From Angomonas deanei (Eukaryota > Euglenozoa > Kinetoplastea > Trypanosomatida > Trypanosomatidae), in assembly GCA_903995115.1 (NCBI GenBank), contig LR877146.1, forward strand, positions 620,001 through 684,000: a DNA stretch of 64,000 bases, written 5' to 3'. Numbering within the stretch: the first letter of the stretch is position 1; each line of letters starts with the position of its first letter. Shown one piece after another: positions 62,576 through 64,000 of this stretch. The position numbers and the translations under genes are program-made. The notes under the pieces were generated by a model that was not told the origin of the DNA, made no database searches, and saw only the letters and a program-made list of their open reading frames with translations.

Positions 62576-64000
62576 TTTGAATGTTTTACTACTTTTTTTG
62601 ACCCCCCGGAAATAATTCAAAAAATTGTCGTCTATTTTTTTGACCCCCCGCAAGGAATTCAAAAAATTGTCGTCTATTTTTTTGACAACTCGGAAGTAAT
62701 TCAAAAAATTGTCGTCTATTTTTTTGACCCCCCGGGAGGAATTTAAATAATTGTCCCCTTTTTTTTTGACCCCCCGGAAATGTTTGAAAAAATTGTCGTC
62801 TTTTTTTTTGACCCCCCGCAAGGAATTCAAAAAATTGTCGTCTATTTTTTTGACAACTCGGAAGTAATTAAAAAAATTGTCGTCTTGTTTTTTGACAACT
62901 CGGAAGTAATTCAAAAAATTGTCGTCTATTTTGTTGACCCCCCGGAAATGTTTGAAAAAATTGTCGTCTATTTTTTTGACAACTCGGAAGTAATTGAAAA
63001 AATTGTCGTCTATGTTTTTGACAACTCGGAAATAATTCAAAAAATTGTCGTCTTGTTTTTTGACAACTCGGAAGTAATTCAAAAAATTGTCGTCTTGTTT
63101 TTTGACAACTCGGAAGTAATTCAAAAAATTGTCGTCTTGTTTTTTGACAACTCGGAAGTAATTCAAAAAATTGTCGTCTATTTTGTTGACCCCCCGGAAA
63201 TGTTTGAAAAAATTGTCGTCTATTTTTTTGACAACTCGGAAATGTTTGAAAAAATTGTCGTCTTTTTTTTTGACAACTCGGAAGTAATTCAAAAAATTGT
63301 CGTCTATGTTTTTGACAACTCGGAAATAATTCAAAAAATTGTCGTCTTGTTTTTTGACAACTCGGAAGTAATTCAAAAAATTGTCGTCTATTTTGTTGAC
63401 CCCCCGGAAATGTTTGAAAAAATTGTCGTCTATTTTTTTGACCCCCCGGAAATGTTTGAAAAAATTGTCGTCTATTTTTTTGACAACTCGGAAGTAATTC
63501 AAAAAATTGTCGGCTTTGTTTTTGACAACTCGGAAGTAATTAAGAAAATTGTCGTCTATTTTGTTGACCCCCCGGAAATGTTTGAAAAAATTGTCGTCTT
63601 TTTTTTTGACAACTCGGAAGTAATTCAAAAAATTGTCGTCTATTTTTTTGACCCCCCGGAAATGTTTGAAAAAGTTGTCGTCTTTTTTTTTGACAACTCG
63701 GAAGTAATTCAAAAAGTTGTCGTCTTTTTTTTTGACAACTCGGAAGTAATTCAAAAAGTTGTCGTCTTTTTTTTTGACAACTCGGAAGTAATTCAAAAAA
63801 GTTTCCCCTGTTCTTTTGACCCCCCGGAAATGTTTGAAAAAATTGTCGTCTATTTTTTTGACAACTCGGAAGTAATTCAAAAAATTGTCGTCTATTTTTT
63901 TGACCCCCCGGAAGTAATTGAAAAAATTGTCGTCTATTGTTTTGACAACTCGGAAGTAATTAAGAAAATTGTCGTCTTTTTTTTTGACAACTCGGAAGTA
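62576..64000. repeat. 42-bp tandem array, about 34 copies, continuing past the window
   Basis: The unit has a constant part (AAAAAATTGTCGTCT, T-rich, TTTGAC) and two alternative halves, GACAACTCGGAAGTAATTC and GACCCCCCGGAAATGTTTG, interspersed irregularly. The T-rich part varies by single bases (TATTTTTTT, TTTTTTTTT, TTGTTTTTT, TATGTTTTT, TATTTTGTT) while length stays 42. One frame on each strand is open across most of the array: 14-residue repeats DNSEVIQKIVVYFF on + and DDNFLNYFRVVKKK on -. Openness on both strands follows from the period, so coding is not supported. Confidence 0.93.

Noticed and set aside
54407-64000. CRISPR array
   Set aside because: The repeats are direct tandem arrays without unique spacers, in a eukaryotic context and with no cas genes.

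Overview
The window looks like part of a trypanosomatid (kinetoplastid) chromosome. Every supportable gene from position 1 to 49,620 lies on the + strand and has no intron. Most are preceded by a pyrimidine tract and an AG that fits spliced-leader trans-splicing, which is the layout of a polycistronic directional gene cluster. The gene content agrees: a PPR organellar protein, a cullin, a RING-SNF2 ATPase and a family of cysteine-rich surface proteins. The species cannot be fixed from this sequence alone. I see no spliced-leader RNA, rRNA or tRNA gene and no telomere repeat.

Region 1-17,722 holds three related CxxC-rich, single-pass membrane proteins: a 5'-truncated copy at 1-603, a short frame-broken copy at 1093-1898 and a giant copy at 3515-17,722. 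They share a juxtamembrane cysteine knot, a Trp-Trp-containing membrane segment and a charged tail. The giant copy carries about 136 nearly identical 96-bp units. A Met/Gln-rich protein (2462-3031) sits between them.

Region 18,316-49,620 is a cluster of housekeeping and kinetoplastid-type genes. In order: FUSC-like membrane protein, degenerate MCM-like AAA+ protein, mitochondrial hypothetical, N-terminally anchored hypothetical, cullin, four-TM protein plus decayed tandem copy, xylitol/sorbitol dehydrogenase, hypothetical, SHPRH-like RING-SNF2 ATPase, PPR protein, GNAT acetyltransferase, HEAT-like protein and two coiled-coil paralogues. Five of these (MCM-like, dehydrogenase, SNF2, HEAT-like, first coiled-coil) read across exactly one extra base. 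This is either a systematic indel problem in the assembly or something real.

From 49,621 to 64,000 there is no convincing gene. The order is: a 2.3-kb very GC-rich island, a transitional stretch with several hairpins including two tandem hairpins with compensatory base changes, a 509/510-bp satellite (about 9.6 copies), a 138-140-bp minisatellite with long T tracts (about 11 copies), a short C-rich/AT-rich transition, about 1 kb of almost pure A+T, and a 42-bp repeat array that runs off the window. The gene cluster ending at a stack of unrelated arrays suggests a centromere, a subtelomere or a strand-switch region. I favour a centromere or subtelomere, but the sequence alone does not decide it.
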